DNA of 64,000 nt from Mycolicibacterium aurum (GTDB taxonomy: Bacteria; Actinomycetota; Actinomycetes; Mycobacteriales; Mycobacteriaceae), in assembly GCF_900637195.1 (NCBI RefSeq), contig NZ_LR134356.1:5332001-5396000 (forward strand), written 5' to 3'. The position numbers and the translations under genes are program-made. Position 1 is the first letter of the stretch; each line of letters starts with the position of its first letter. Positions 25,127 through 33,304 of the stretch are shown piece after piece. The notes under the pieces are model-generated. The model did not search any database and was not told the DNA's origin. It saw only the letters and a program-made list of their open reading frames with translations.

Positions 25127-25384
25127 ATGTACCCCCTGTCATCCTCAGATCTCGCTACGCGAAAGCAGATTGACGTCGCCGTCGGCATTCTCGTGGCGCT
25201 CCGCCGCTGTTCTGAGGACGAGGCATTCCGGGAGATTGCCGCCGCCGTGCACCAGACCGGTGTACCCCTGGGCGCCACGGCCAGATCTCTGATCGCCCAC
25301 GCGAAACGTGAACCCACAGCACACAGCGGAACTGCGGCACGCCTGTGGGGCGATCTGTTTTCAGGTCCGTTGCCACAAGACTGA
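25127..25384 (+). CDS. Small stand-alone ANTAR-domain protein
   Basis: About 85 residues. The segment TRKQIDVAVGILVALRRCSEDEAFREIAAAV matches the ANTAR RNA-binding fold (basic first helix, AxGIL, SxxEAF). ANTAR domains normally sit at the C-terminus of sensors and bind paired hairpins in nascent RNA to prevent termination; here no sensor domain is present, so regulation of activity is unclear. The start is uncertain: ATG 25127 lacks a clear ribosome site, GTG 25055 would add 24 basic residues without similarity. It is divergent from rpmE2 and may share its Zur-type box. Confidence 0.68.
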   Translation: MYPLSSSDLATRKQIDVAVGILVALRRCSEDEAFREIAAAVHQTGVPLGATARSLIAHAKREPTAHSGTAARLWGDLFSGPLPQD

Positions 25385-25443
25385 ATTCCGCGGTCACAGC
25401 GTGCTGGTGAACCTAAGCCAGGACGCACGCCTAGGGTGGCGTG

Positions 25444-26358
25444 ATGCGCCTGAAGACCGGGCGGCCCGACCTCGGGGCCTACTCCGCCTACTTCGACCTG
25501 CCGCCTGCGGCCGCGGATGTTCCGCTGACGGTGTCGTGGGGCGGCGTCACCACGCTGCTCATCGATGACGGCACGTCGGCGATCATGACCGACGGCTTCT
25601 TCTCCCGACCAAGCCTTTTCACCGTCGCCGCCCGGCCGCTGACGCCGTCGCGTCCACGCATCTCCGCGGCGCTGACCCGGCTCGGGGTCCAGCAACTCGA
25701 CGCGGTGACCCCGGTGCACACGCATTTCGACCATGCCATGGATTCCGCGGTCGTGGCCGACCTCACCGGTGCCCGGCTGATCGGCGGGACATCGGCGGCG
25801 CAGATCGGCCGCGGTCACGGCCTGTCGGGCATCGACGTCGTCAGCCCCGGTGTCGCCGTGCGGGCGGGAGCGTACGACCTCACCCTCATCGAGGGGTCGC
25901 ACTGCCCGCCGGACCGCTTCCCCGGCACCATCACCGAGCCCGTCATCCCCCCTGCCCGCGCCTCGGCATACCGCTGCGGCGAGGCCTGGTCGACGCTGGT
26001 GCACCATCGACCGACCGGCAGGCGACTGCTCATCGTCGGCAGTGCCGGCTACCTCCCCGGCGCCCTCGACGGCAGGCATGCCGACGTCGTGTACCTGGGC
26101 GTCGGTCAGCTCGGGCTGCAGCCGGAGCGCTATCTCGTCGACTACTGGACGCAGACCGTGCGCACCGTCGGAGCGCGCCGTGTCGTGCTGATCCACTGGG
26201 ACGACTTCTTCCGGTCACTCGACAAGCCGCTGCGTGCCTTGCCCTTCGCCGCCGACGACCTCGACGCCTCGATGCGCGTGCTGGCCCGCCTGGCCGCCGA
26301 GGACGGCGTCGGCCTGCACCTGCCCACACTCTGGCAACCGACCGATCCATGGAGCTGA
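25444..26358 (+). CDS. Metallo-beta-lactamase-fold hydrolase (Rv3577-like)
   Basis: About 304 residues. The metal-binding motif THFDHAMD (HxHxDH form VHTHFDHA, about residues 97-104) and a later GSHCPP and HWDDFF histidine place it in the MBL superfamily, nearest the UlaG/lactonase-like proteins. It corresponds to Rv3577 by position and likely sequence; substrate is unknown. GTG 25441 and ATG 25444 are adjacent alternatives. The last 10 bases overlap the ArsB-like transporter gene, suggesting an operon. Confidence 0.85.
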   Translation: MRLKTGRPDLGAYSAYFDLPPAAADVPLTVSWGGVTTLLIDDGTSAIMTDGFFSRPSLFTVAARPLTPSRPRISAALTRLGVQQLDAVTPVHTHFDHAMDSAVVADLTGARLIGGTSAAQIGRGHGLSGIDVVSPGVAVRAGAYDLTLIEGSHCPPDRFPGTITEPVIPPARASAYRCGEAWSTLVHHRPTGRRLLIVGSAGYLPGALDGRHADVVYLGVGQLGLQPERYLVDYWTQTVRTVGARRVVLIHWDDFFRSLDKPLRALPFAADDLDASMRVLARLAAEDGVGLHLPTLWQPTDPWS

Positions 26359-27590
26359 CACTCTCGATCGCCGCACTCGCGGCGGTGCTCGGATTCGCGC
26401 TGTTCCGGCCGCACCGCTGGCCGGAGGCGGTGGTCGCGGTGCCCGCGGCAGGGTTGGTGATCGCGACAGGCGCGGTGTCCTGGCATGACGCGGTGACCGA
26501 GGTGGCCGAGTTGGCGCCGGTGGTCGGATTCCTGGCGGCGGTGCTGGTGCTCGCGCGGCTGTGTGACGACGAGGGGCTGTTCCACGCCGCGGGGGTGATG
26601 ATGGCGCGGGCCACGTCGGGCGGCCAGAGCCGTTTGCTCACTTCGGTGTTCGCGATATCGGCCGCCGTGACCGCAATCCTGAGCCTTGATGCCACCGTGG
26701 TGCTGCTGACCCCGGTGGTCCTCGCGACGGCACGCACCCTGGCCGTCCCGGCCCGCCCGCACGCGTATGCCACCGCGCACCTGGCCAACAGCGCGTCGCT
26801 GCTCTTGCCGGTGTCCAACCTCACCAACCTGCTGGCGTTCAGCGCCGCCGGATTGTCGTTCCTGCACTTCGCCGCGGTGATGTCGCTGCCCTGGGCGGCG
26901 GCGATCCTCGTCGAATTCGTACTGCTGCGTTGGCTTTTCCGCAAGGACCTGCGTGTCCTGCCACAGCGGCCGGAGACCACCGAACCGCTCGATGTGCCAC
27001 TGTTCGCGCTGGTCGTCGTGGGCCTGACACTTGTCGGCTTCGCCGTCACCTCGCTGCTGGGATTCTCACCCGCCTGGGCCGCTCTGGCCGGGACGCTCGT
27101 CCTCGGCATCCGCGCCCTCGCCACGCGCCGCACCACGGCCACCAAGATCGTCGCCGCACTGGACATCCCGTTCCTGGCCTTCGTCCTCTGCCTCGGCGTG
27201 GTGGTGGTCGCGGTGATGAACAACGGCCTGGACGCCGCGATGCACCGGATGATTCCCGACGGGCACGGGCTGCTGGCGTTGCTCGGCATCGCCGCTGTCG
27301 CCGCGGTGCTCTCCAACGTCGTCAACAACCTGCCCGCAGTGCTGGTACTGCTGCCGCTGGTGACCCCGGCCGGACCGGCCGCAGTGCTCGCCGTACTGAT
27401 CGGGGTGAACATCGGACCGAACCTCACCTACGTCGGCTCATTGGCGAACCTGTTGTGGCGCAGCGTGGTTCGTCGTGACATCGACGCCGGCTTCGGCGAG
27501 TTCAGCCGGATCGGGCTGGTGACCACGCCGGCCGTCCTCGTCGCCGCGGTGCTCGGCCTGTGGGCCGCGCTCGCGCTGTTCGGGGTCTAG
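26349..27590 (+). CDS. ArsB/NhaD-type ion transporter (Rv3578, ArsB2-like)
   Basis: A 413-residue membrane protein with about 10-12 hydrophobic segments of the ion-transporter superfamily (ArsB/SLC13): LLPVSNLTNLLAFSAAGLSF in the middle and GVNIGPNLTYVGSLANLLWR near the end are the duplicated substrate-loop motifs. Relatives export arsenite or move anions/sodium; without an arsR or arsC neighbour arsenite specificity is not supported. It overlaps the MBL gene start-to-stop by 10 bases and ends 4 bases past the stop of the convergent rlmB (4-base overlap). Confidence 0.85.
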   Translation: MELTLSIAALAAVLGFALFRPHRWPEAVVAVPAAGLVIATGAVSWHDAVTEVAELAPVVGFLAAVLVLARLCDDEGLFHAAGVMMARATSGGQSRLLTSVFAISAAVTAILSLDATVVLLTPVVLATARTLAVPARPHAYATAHLANSASLLLPVSNLTNLLAFSAAGLSFLHFAAVMSLPWAAAILVEFVLLRWLFRKDLRVLPQRPETTEPLDVPLFALVVVGLTLVGFAVTSLLGFSPAWAALAGTLVLGIRALATRRTTATKIVAALDIPFLAFVLCLGVVVVAVMNNGLDAAMHRMIPDGHGLLALLGIAAVAAVLSNVVNNLPAVLVLLPLVTPAGPAAVLAVLIGVNIGPNLTYVGSLANLLWRSVVRRDIDAGFGEFSRIGLVTTPAVLVAAVLGLWAALALFGV

Positions 27591-28528
27591 CTGCGGCGCT
27601 TACGCGCGATCTCGGCCAGCACCACGCCGGCGGCCACCGACGCGTTCAGCGACTCGGTGGGACCGGCCATCGGAATCGAGACGACGGCGTCGCAGTTCTC
27701 CCGCACCAGCCGCGACAGGCCCTTGCCCTCCGAACCGACCACCACCACGATCGGCCCCTCGGCGTCGATCTCGTCGATCGTCGTGTCGCCGTCGGCGTCC
27801 AGCCCGACCACCTGCAGGCCGGCATCGGCCCACTGCTTGAGCGTGCGGGTCAGATTGGTTGCCCGTGCAACCGGCAGCCGGGCAGCCGCGCCTGCGCTGG
27901 TGCGCCACGCCACCGCGGTCACCGAAGCCGACCGGCGCTGGGGGATGAGCACACCGTGACCGCCGAACGCGGCGACCGAACGGACGATGGCACCGAGATT
28001 CCTCGGATCGGAGATGTTGTCCAGCGCGACCAGAAGCGGCGCAGTCGCATCGGATTTCGCGTCGGCGAGCAGATCGTCGGGATGAGCATAGCTGTAGGGC
28101 GGCACCTGCAGCGCGATGCCCTGGTGCATGCCGTTGGCCGCGATCTTGTCGAGGTCGTAGCGCGGCACCTCGAGGATCGAGATGCCCTTGTCCGCGGCCA
28201 ACTGCACGGACTCGGTGAGCTTCTCGTCGGCGTCGGCGCCGAGCGCCACGTACAGCGCCGTGGCGGGCGCACCCGCGCGCAGACATTCCAGCACCGCGTT
28301 GCGGCCGAGCACGATCTCGGTCTCGTCGGTCTTCTTGTGCCGGCCCTGCGCCGACCGTGCAGCCTTGGCCGCCCGTTTGCCCGCCGGGTGGTGCGGCCGC
28401 TCGTGCGCGGGTGGCGTGGCTCCCCTGCCCTCGAGCCCGCGACGTCGAACACCGCCGGAACCGACCGTCGGCCCCTTCTTGGTCCCTGCCTTGCGTACGG
28501 CACCACGCCGTTGCGAATTACCCGCCAT
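27587..28528 (-). CDS. rlmB: RlmB-type 23S rRNA 2'-O-ribose methyltransferase
   Basis: About 313 residues, a SPOUT-class RNA methyltransferase: basic unstructured N-terminus (residues 1-60, many Arg/Lys), a substrate-binding domain (VLGRNAVLECLRAGAPATALYV) and the knotted catalytic domain with LDNISDPRNLGAIVRSVAAFG, VVVGSEGKGLSRLV and IPMAGPTESLNASVAAGVVL, the three SpoU motifs. It methylates a guanosine of 23S rRNA. ATG 28528 overlaps the cysS stop by one base (TAATG), showing coupling. It matches Rv3579c from the same conserved operon. Confidence 0.92.
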   Translation of the reverse strand: MAGNSQRRGAVRKAGTKKGPTVGSGGVRRRGLEGRGATPPAHERPHHPAGKRAAKAARSAQGRHKKTDETEIVLGRNAVLECLRAGAPATALYVALGADADEKLTESVQLAADKGISILEVPRYDLDKIAANGMHQGIALQVPPYSYAHPDDLLADAKSDATAPLLVALDNISDPRNLGAIVRSVAAFGGHGVLIPQRRSASVTAVAWRTSAGAAARLPVARATNLTRTLKQWADAGLQVVGLDADGDTTIDEIDAEGPIVVVVGSEGKGLSRLVRENCDAVVSIPMAGPTESLNASVAAGVVLAEIARKRRS

Positions 28529-29943
28529 TACTTGTCCGTCCCGTCCAGCAGTGACCATTGAGGACCGTCGGCGGTGTCGGTCACCTCGATACCCGCCTCC
28601 TTGAGGCGGTCGCGAATGGCGTCGGCCTCGGCCCAGTCACGTCTGGCCCTGGCCTCTCCACGCCGCCGCACCTCGGCGTGCACCAGCACGTCGACGGCGG
28701 CCAGAGCAGCGGAGGTCTCGTCGCGGGACTCCCACCGTTCGTCGAGGGGGTCTGCCCCCAGGATGCCCATCATCGCGCGGATCGACATCGCGTGCGACAG
28801 CGCCGTGTCATGGTCGCCCGCATCGAGAGCCCGGTTGCCCTCGGCGCGCGCGGCGTGCACCTCGGACAGAGCGATCGGCACCGCGAGGTCGTCGTCGAGC
28901 GCAGCTCCGAACTTCGGGGTCCACTCGCCGGGAACCACCGCGCCCACCCGAATACGGACCCGGTGCAGGAAATCCTCGATGCCGGTGTAGGCCTTCGCCG
29001 CGTCCTGCAGCGCGTTCTCGGAGAACTCCAGCATCGACCGGTAGTGCGCGCTGCCCAGGTAGTAACGCAGCTCGGCGGCCCGAACTCGTTGCAGCACAGC
29101 GGGAATCGCCAGCACGTTACCCAGCGACTTGCTCATCTTCTCGCCGCCCATGGTGACCCAGCCGTTGTGCAGCCAGTACTGCGCGAAGCCGTCGCCGGCC
29201 GCCTCGGCCTGTGCGATCTCGTTCTCGTGGTGCGGGAAGACCAGATCCATTCCGCCGGCGTGGATGTCGAACTCCGCACCCAGGTAGGCCTCGCACATCG
29301 CGACACACTCGGTGTGCCAGCCCGGCCGGCCGCGACCCCACGGCGTCGGCCAGGACGGCTCACCGGGTTTGGCGCCCTTCCACAACGTGAAGTCGCGCTG
29401 ATCGCGCTTGCCGGTCGCCACGCCCTCGCCCTGATGGACGTCGTCGATCCGGTGGCCGGAAAGCTTGCCGTACGCGGGCAGCGTCGCCACATCGAAGTAG
29501 ACGTCGCCATTACCGGTATAGGCGTGACCGCGGTCGATCATCCGCTGGATCAGCTCGACCATCTGGGTGATGTGCCCGGTGGCGCGCGGTTCGGCGGACG
29601 GCGGAAGCACTCCCAGCGCGTCGTAGGCGGCCGAGAAGGCGCGCTCGTAGGTCGCGGCCCACTCCCACCACGGGCGTCCGGCGTCGGCCGCCTTGATGAG
29701 GATCTTGTCGTCGATGTCGGTGACGTTGCGGATGAAGGCGACGTCGAAGCCTTTGGCGGTCAGCCAGCGACGGAGCACGTCGAACGCGACGCCGCTGCGG
29801 ACGTGGCCGATGTGGGGCAGGCCCTGGACCGTCGCGCCGCACAGATAGATGGAGACGTGACCGGGCCGCAGTGGCACGAAATCGCGCACACCGCCAGACA
29901 AGGTGTCATGCAGCCGCATGACTGCTGCGGGGTGGTCGGTCAC
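28528..29943 (-). CDS. cysS: Cysteinyl-tRNA synthetase
   Basis: A 471-residue class I aminoacyl-tRNA synthetase that charges tRNA-Cys. The HIGH motif is PHIGHVRSG and KMSKS is in GGEKMSKSLGN. Zinc ligands are visible at CGATVQG (Cys near residue 35), the CVAMCEAYLG region, and HHENEIAQ, which together discriminate cysteine. The sequence follows M. tuberculosis CysS1 (Rv3580c) to the end (TADGPQWSLLDG). GTG start at 29943. It lies between ispF (upstream, 23-base gap) and rlmB (1-base overlap). Confidence 0.95.
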   Translation of the reverse strand: MTDHPAAVMRLHDTLSGGVRDFVPLRPGHVSIYLCGATVQGLPHIGHVRSGVAFDVLRRWLTAKGFDVAFIRNVTDIDDKILIKAADAGRPWWEWAATYERAFSAAYDALGVLPPSAEPRATGHITQMVELIQRMIDRGHAYTGNGDVYFDVATLPAYGKLSGHRIDDVHQGEGVATGKRDQRDFTLWKGAKPGEPSWPTPWGRGRPGWHTECVAMCEAYLGAEFDIHAGGMDLVFPHHENEIAQAEAAGDGFAQYWLHNGWVTMGGEKMSKSLGNVLAIPAVLQRVRAAELRYYLGSAHYRSMLEFSENALQDAAKAYTGIEDFLHRVRIRVGAVVPGEWTPKFGAALDDDLAVPIALSEVHAARAEGNRALDAGDHDTALSHAMSIRAMMGILGADPLDERWESRDETSAALAAVDVLVHAEVRRRGEARARRDWAEADAIRDRLKEAGIEVTDTADGPQWSLLDGTDK

Positions 29944-29966
29944 GACGGGCCAGCTTACCGGCCTTT

Positions 29967-30449
29967 TCAGGCCTGACCCTCATCGCCGACAACTAGGGCG
30001 GTGGCAATCGCCGCCAGGCCCTCTCCGCGCCCGGTCAGACCGAGGCCGTCGGTGGTGGTCGCGGATACCGACACGGGTGCGTCGAGGAGTTCGGTGAGGA
30101 GCTTCTGCGCCTCGGCGCGGCGCGGACCGATCTTCGGGCGATTGCCGATGACCTGAACCGCGGCGTTGCCGACGCGCAGGCCTTCCGCGGTCAGCAGCGA
30201 GTGCACGTGCCGGAGCATGTCAGCGCCGCTGACACCGCGCCACTGGACCTGGTCGACGCCGAACACCTCGCCGATGTCGCCCATGCCCGCTGCCGACAGC
30301 AGCGCATCACAGAGGGCATGGGCGGCGACGTCGCCGTCGGAATGTCCCGCGCAGCCGTCGCCGTCGGAGAACAACAGACACAGCAGCCAGCACGGACGAC
30401 CGACTTCGATGGGATGAACGTCGGTACCGAGCCCGACGCGAATCGTCAT
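29967..30449 (-). CDS. ispF: IspF, MECDP synthase of the MEP isoprenoid pathway
   Basis: A 160-residue enzyme that cyclises CDP-ME 2-phosphate to 2-C-methyl-D-erythritol 2,4-cyclodiphosphate. The divalent-metal ligands Asp10 and His12 (GTDVHPI), the GHSDGDVAAHALCDALLSAAGMGDIG motif in outline (GHSDGDVAAHALCDAL) and the C-terminal TTTDGLGLTGRGEG are all present. The start ATG 30449 follows carD after only 8 bases. In M. tuberculosis and M. smegmatis ispD separates carD and ispF; here it is absent and not fused to IspF, which has normal length. Confidence 0.95.
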   Translation of the reverse strand: MTIRVGLGTDVHPIEVGRPCWLLCLLFSDGDGCAGHSDGDVAAHALCDALLSAAGMGDIGEVFGVDQVQWRGVSGADMLRHVHSLLTAEGLRVGNAAVQVIGNRPKIGPRRAEAQKLLTELLDAPVSVSATTTDGLGLTGRGEGLAAIATALVVGDEGQA

Positions 30450-30457
30450 GCCCGCCC

Positions 30458-30946
30458 TCAGGAGGCGGCGGCGAGTGCCTCGTCGAGAATGGTTGCAGCC
30501 TTCTCGTCATCGGTGTTCTCGGCGAGCGCGAGCTCGCCGACCAGGATCTGCCGGGCCTTGGCCAGCATGCGCTTCTCGCCCGCGGACAGGCCGCGTTCCT
30601 GATCTCGGCGCCACAGGTCACGAACCACCTCGGCGACCTTGTTCACGTCGCCGGAAGCCAGCTTCTCCAGATTTGCCTTGTACCGGCGCGACCAGTTGGT
30701 CGGCTCTTCGGTATGCGGTGCACGCAGCACCTGGAAGACCTTGTCCAGGCCCTCCTGTCCGACGACATCGCGCACGCCCACGTATTCGGCGTTGTCTGCG
30801 GGTACCCGAACGGTGAGATCGCCCTGTGCGACCTTCAAGACGAGGTATTCCTTCTGCTCGCCTTTGATGGTCCGGGTTTCGATCGCCTCGATCAACGCAG
30901 CACCGTGGTGTGGATAGACGACGGTGTCTCCGACCTTAAAAATCAT
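30458..30946 (-). CDS. carD: CarD, RNA-polymerase-binding transcription regulator
   Basis: A 162-residue essential regulator in mycobacteria that binds the RNA polymerase beta subunit and stabilises open promoter complexes, with special importance for rRNA promoters. The N-terminal RID domain (MIFKVGDTVVYPHHGAALIE) and C-terminal DNA-binding helices with the conserved Trp (PTNWSRRYKANLEKL) are intact. ATG 30946 gives the exact family N-terminus; the longer upstream frame has no similarity. It is the first gene of the carD-ispF-cysS-rlmB run on the minus strand and is divergent from lpqE. Confidence 0.96.
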   Translation of the reverse strand: MIFKVGDTVVYPHHGAALIEAIETRTIKGEQKEYLVLKVAQGDLTVRVPADNAEYVGVRDVVGQEGLDKVFQVLRAPHTEEPTNWSRRYKANLEKLASGDVNKVAEVVRDLWRRDQERGLSAGEKRMLAKARQILVGELALAENTDDEKAATILDEALAAAS

Positions 30947-31085
30947 CAGTTTCGAGCCCCTTTCACCCCCCAATGTTAACACGGCCCGCAACAGGGTGCG
31001 GATCAACGATGCAGGTCAGGGGCACAGTAGGTGTGCAGCGGGGGTTGACACACCGGCGAATCCGTGCATCTACGGGGGCGCTGTG

Positions 31086-31180
31086 AGAGGGTGCGAACCC
31101 TCCGCTACCGCCCGCTTTCATCACCTACTACTCTGCATAGTCGAACCGCCGGATCCCCTGAGGGCCCGGCGCGACACGTC
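31086..31180 (+). other. Structured leader of lpqE, possibly riboswitch-like
   Basis: In the roughly 260-base gap between carD and lpqE, bases 31087-31102 form a perfect 6-pair hairpin closed by a GCGA (GNRA) tetraloop. The flanking order GGTGCGAACCCTCCGCT...GCCCGC and, 30-odd bases later, AGTCGAACCGCC loosely resembles the core and B12-box of cobalamin riboswitches. TTGACA at 31045-31050 is a possible -35 element. The match is partial and no folding was run; an unrelated structured leader is as likely. Confidence 0.35.
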
Positions 31181-31207
31181 GCCCAGTCGGCCAAGCAGGA
31201 GGCCCCA

Positions 31208-31795
31208 GTGAACACCTCGAAACGGCGCTCTTCTGTCTTCGTCGCGATGGCGACGTGCGGGTTGGCCGCATCTGTCGTGTTGAGCGGGTGCGGCGCCGGC
31301 CAGGTGTCCCAGACCGCCACCCAGGAGCCCGCGGTCAACGGCACGAGCGGCAAAGCGGGACCCATCGCGCTGCGCAACGTCCACATCTCCGCCGACCAGA
31401 CCTCCGACTACATCCGGCCGGGCGCCGAGGCGCAGCTGATCTTCGTCGCGGCCAACGACTCGGCAGACGTCGAGGACAAGCTCGTCTCCATCACCACCGA
31501 CGTCGGCACCGTGACGCTGACCGGTGGCGGCGAGGTGCCCGTCAACGGCGTGCTGGTCGTCGGCTCCCCGGACGGTCAGGAGACGGCGCTGTCGGCGGTC
31601 GAGCCGGCGGACGCGGCCGAGGCCCAGCTCGAGCTCACCAAGCCCATCACCAACGGCCTGACCTACGACTTCACGTTCACGTTCGAGAACGCGGGCGAGA
31701 CCACGGTCGCCGTCCCCGTCTCCGCCGGCGAGCAGCCTCGGCGCGAAGAGGCCGGGGCCGGCGGCAGCGAGAGCCACTCCGGCGGCGGGCACTAG
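31208..31795 (+). CDS. lpqE: LpqE-like lipoprotein
   Basis: About 195 residues with a lipoprotein signal (RR n-region, hydrophobic core, lipobox VLSGC with Cys28), followed by an immunoglobulin-like beta-rich domain (AQLIFVAANDSADVEDKLVSI, FTFTFENAGETTVAVPV) and a Gly/Ser/Glu/His tail. It corresponds to Rv3584. The fold type recalls copper-chaperone-like (PCuAC) lipoproteins, but the Met/His copper motif was not seen, so function is open. AGGAGG lies 7 bases before the GTG at 31208. radA follows after 68 bases. Confidence 0.87.
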   Translation: MNTSKRRSSVFVAMATCGLAASVVLSGCGAGQVSQTATQEPAVNGTSGKAGPIALRNVHISADQTSDYIRPGAEAQLIFVAANDSADVEDKLVSITTDVGTVTLTGGGEVPVNGVLVVGSPDGQETALSAVEPADAAEAQLELTKPITNGLTYDFTFTFENAGETTVAVPVSAGEQPRREEAGAGGSESHSGGGH

Positions 31796-31863
31796 GACGT
31801 CGGCAGCCCGACACGGCCGCTGATCACCGGAGTTCTGTCGGTCCCGGCGGTTACGGTCAGCGC

Positions 31864-33273
31864 GTGGCCCGGGTGAATTCGAAAGTACGTTCGCAGTATC
31901 GCTGTTCGGAATGCCACCACGTCACGCCGAAATGGGTGGGGCGCTGCTCGGAATGCGGCACGTGGGGCACCGTCGACGAAGTCGCTCTCACCGCGGTGGG
32001 CGGCACAGGCACCCGGCGCATCGTGGCACCCACGTCGCCCGCGGTCCCGATCAGTTCGATCGACCCGGGGAACACCCGGCATTTCCACACCGGGATCAGC
32101 GAGCTGGACCGGGTGCTCGGGGGCGGACTGGTTCCGGGCTCGGTCACGTTGCTGGCCGGTGATCCCGGTGTCGGCAAGTCGACGCTGCTGCTCGAGGTGG
32201 CGCATCGCTGGGCGCTGACCGGACGCCGCGCGCTGTACCTGTCCGGTGAGGAGTCGGCCGGGCAGATCCGGCTGCGCGCCGAACGCACCGGCTGCAGCCA
32301 TGACGAGGTCTACCTCGCCGCCGAGTCCGACCTGCAGACCGCGCTCGGCCACATCGAGGCCGTGCAACCCAGCCTCGTGGTGGTCGACTCGGTTCAGACC
32401 ATGTCCACCACCGAGGCCGACGGCGTCACCGGCGGCGTCACCCAGGTGCGCGCCGTCACCACCGCGCTGACGATGACGGCCAAGACCACCGGCGTGGCCA
32501 TGCTGCTCGTCGGCCACGTCACCAAGGACGGTGCCATCGCAGGCCCCCGCTCGCTGGAACACCTCGTCGACGTGGTGCTGCACTTCGAAGGCGACCGCGC
32601 GTCGGCGCTCCGCATGGTGCGCGGCGTCAAGAACCGGTTCGGCGCCGCCGACGAGGTCGGTTGTTTCCTGTTGCACGACAACGGGATCGAGTGTGTGTCC
32701 GACCCGTCCGGGCTGTTCCTGGATCAGCGGCCCAAGCCCGTGTCCGGCACCGCGGTCACGGTCACACTCGACGGCAAGCGCCCGATGATCGGCGAGGTGC
32801 AGGCGCTCATCGGCTCACCTGCCAGCGGCAGCCCGCGCCGCGCGGTCAGCGGCATCGACTCGTCCCGGGCGGCAATGATCACCGCGGTGCTGGAGAAGCG
32901 CGCGAAGCTGCCGGTCGGCATGAACGACATCTACCTGTCCACGGTGGGCGGCATGCGGCTGACGGATTCGTCGTCGGATCTGGCGGTGGCACTGGCCATC
33001 GCCTCGGCATTCACCGACCTGGCGCTGCCGACGACGACGATCGCGATCGGCGAGGTCGGGCTGGCCGGTGACCTGCGGCGGGTCACCGGAATGGACAAAC
33101 GGCTCGCCGAGGCCGCGCGGCTGGGGTTCACCTACGCCGTCGTACCGTCCGGCGTGACGGCCGCGCCGCCGGGCCTGCAGGTGCACTCCGCCGACAACAT
33201 CACCTCGGCGTTGCAGGTGCTGCGGCGGATCAGCCAGAATGACGCGAGAGCCGGGGACCGATCGGTGGGGTGA
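31864..33273 (+). CDS. radA: RadA, DNA repair ATPase/branch-migration protein
   Basis: About 469 residues: N-terminal Cys4 zinc finger (YRCSEC and GRCSECGTW), RecA-like ATPase with Walker A AGDPGVGKSTLL, Walker B LVVVDSVQTM, the RadA-specific KNRFG motif (GVKNRFGAADEVG) and a C-terminal Lon-protease-like domain (STVGGMRLTDSSSDLAVALA). RadA aids branch migration in recombinational repair. Start GTG 31864 gives VARVNSKVRSQYRC; GTG 31873 is close by. It precedes disA after 31 bases, the conserved radA-disA pair in which RadA can inhibit DisA. Confidence 0.95.
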   Translation: MARVNSKVRSQYRCSECHHVTPKWVGRCSECGTWGTVDEVALTAVGGTGTRRIVAPTSPAVPISSIDPGNTRHFHTGISELDRVLGGGLVPGSVTLLAGDPGVGKSTLLLEVAHRWALTGRRALYLSGEESAGQIRLRAERTGCSHDEVYLAAESDLQTALGHIEAVQPSLVVVDSVQTMSTTEADGVTGGVTQVRAVTTALTMTAKTTGVAMLLVGHVTKDGAIAGPRSLEHLVDVVLHFEGDRASALRMVRGVKNRFGAADEVGCFLLHDNGIECVSDPSGLFLDQRPKPVSGTAVTVTLDGKRPMIGEVQALIGSPASGSPRRAVSGIDSSRAAMITAVLEKRAKLPVGMNDIYLSTVGGMRLTDSSSDLAVALAIASAFTDLALPTTTIAIGEVGLAGDLRRVTGMDKRLAEAARLGFTYAVVPSGVTAAPPGLQVHSADNITSALQVLRRISQNDARAGDRSVG

Positions 33274-33304
33274 AGACCATGGGGATTGTGGACGAGCAGT
33301 GGCC

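Noticed and set aside
31078..31115. tRNA-like stretch before lpqE
   Set aside because: The GGGTGCGAACCC segment resembles a T-arm, but no acceptor stem, D-arm or anticodon arm could be placed around it.
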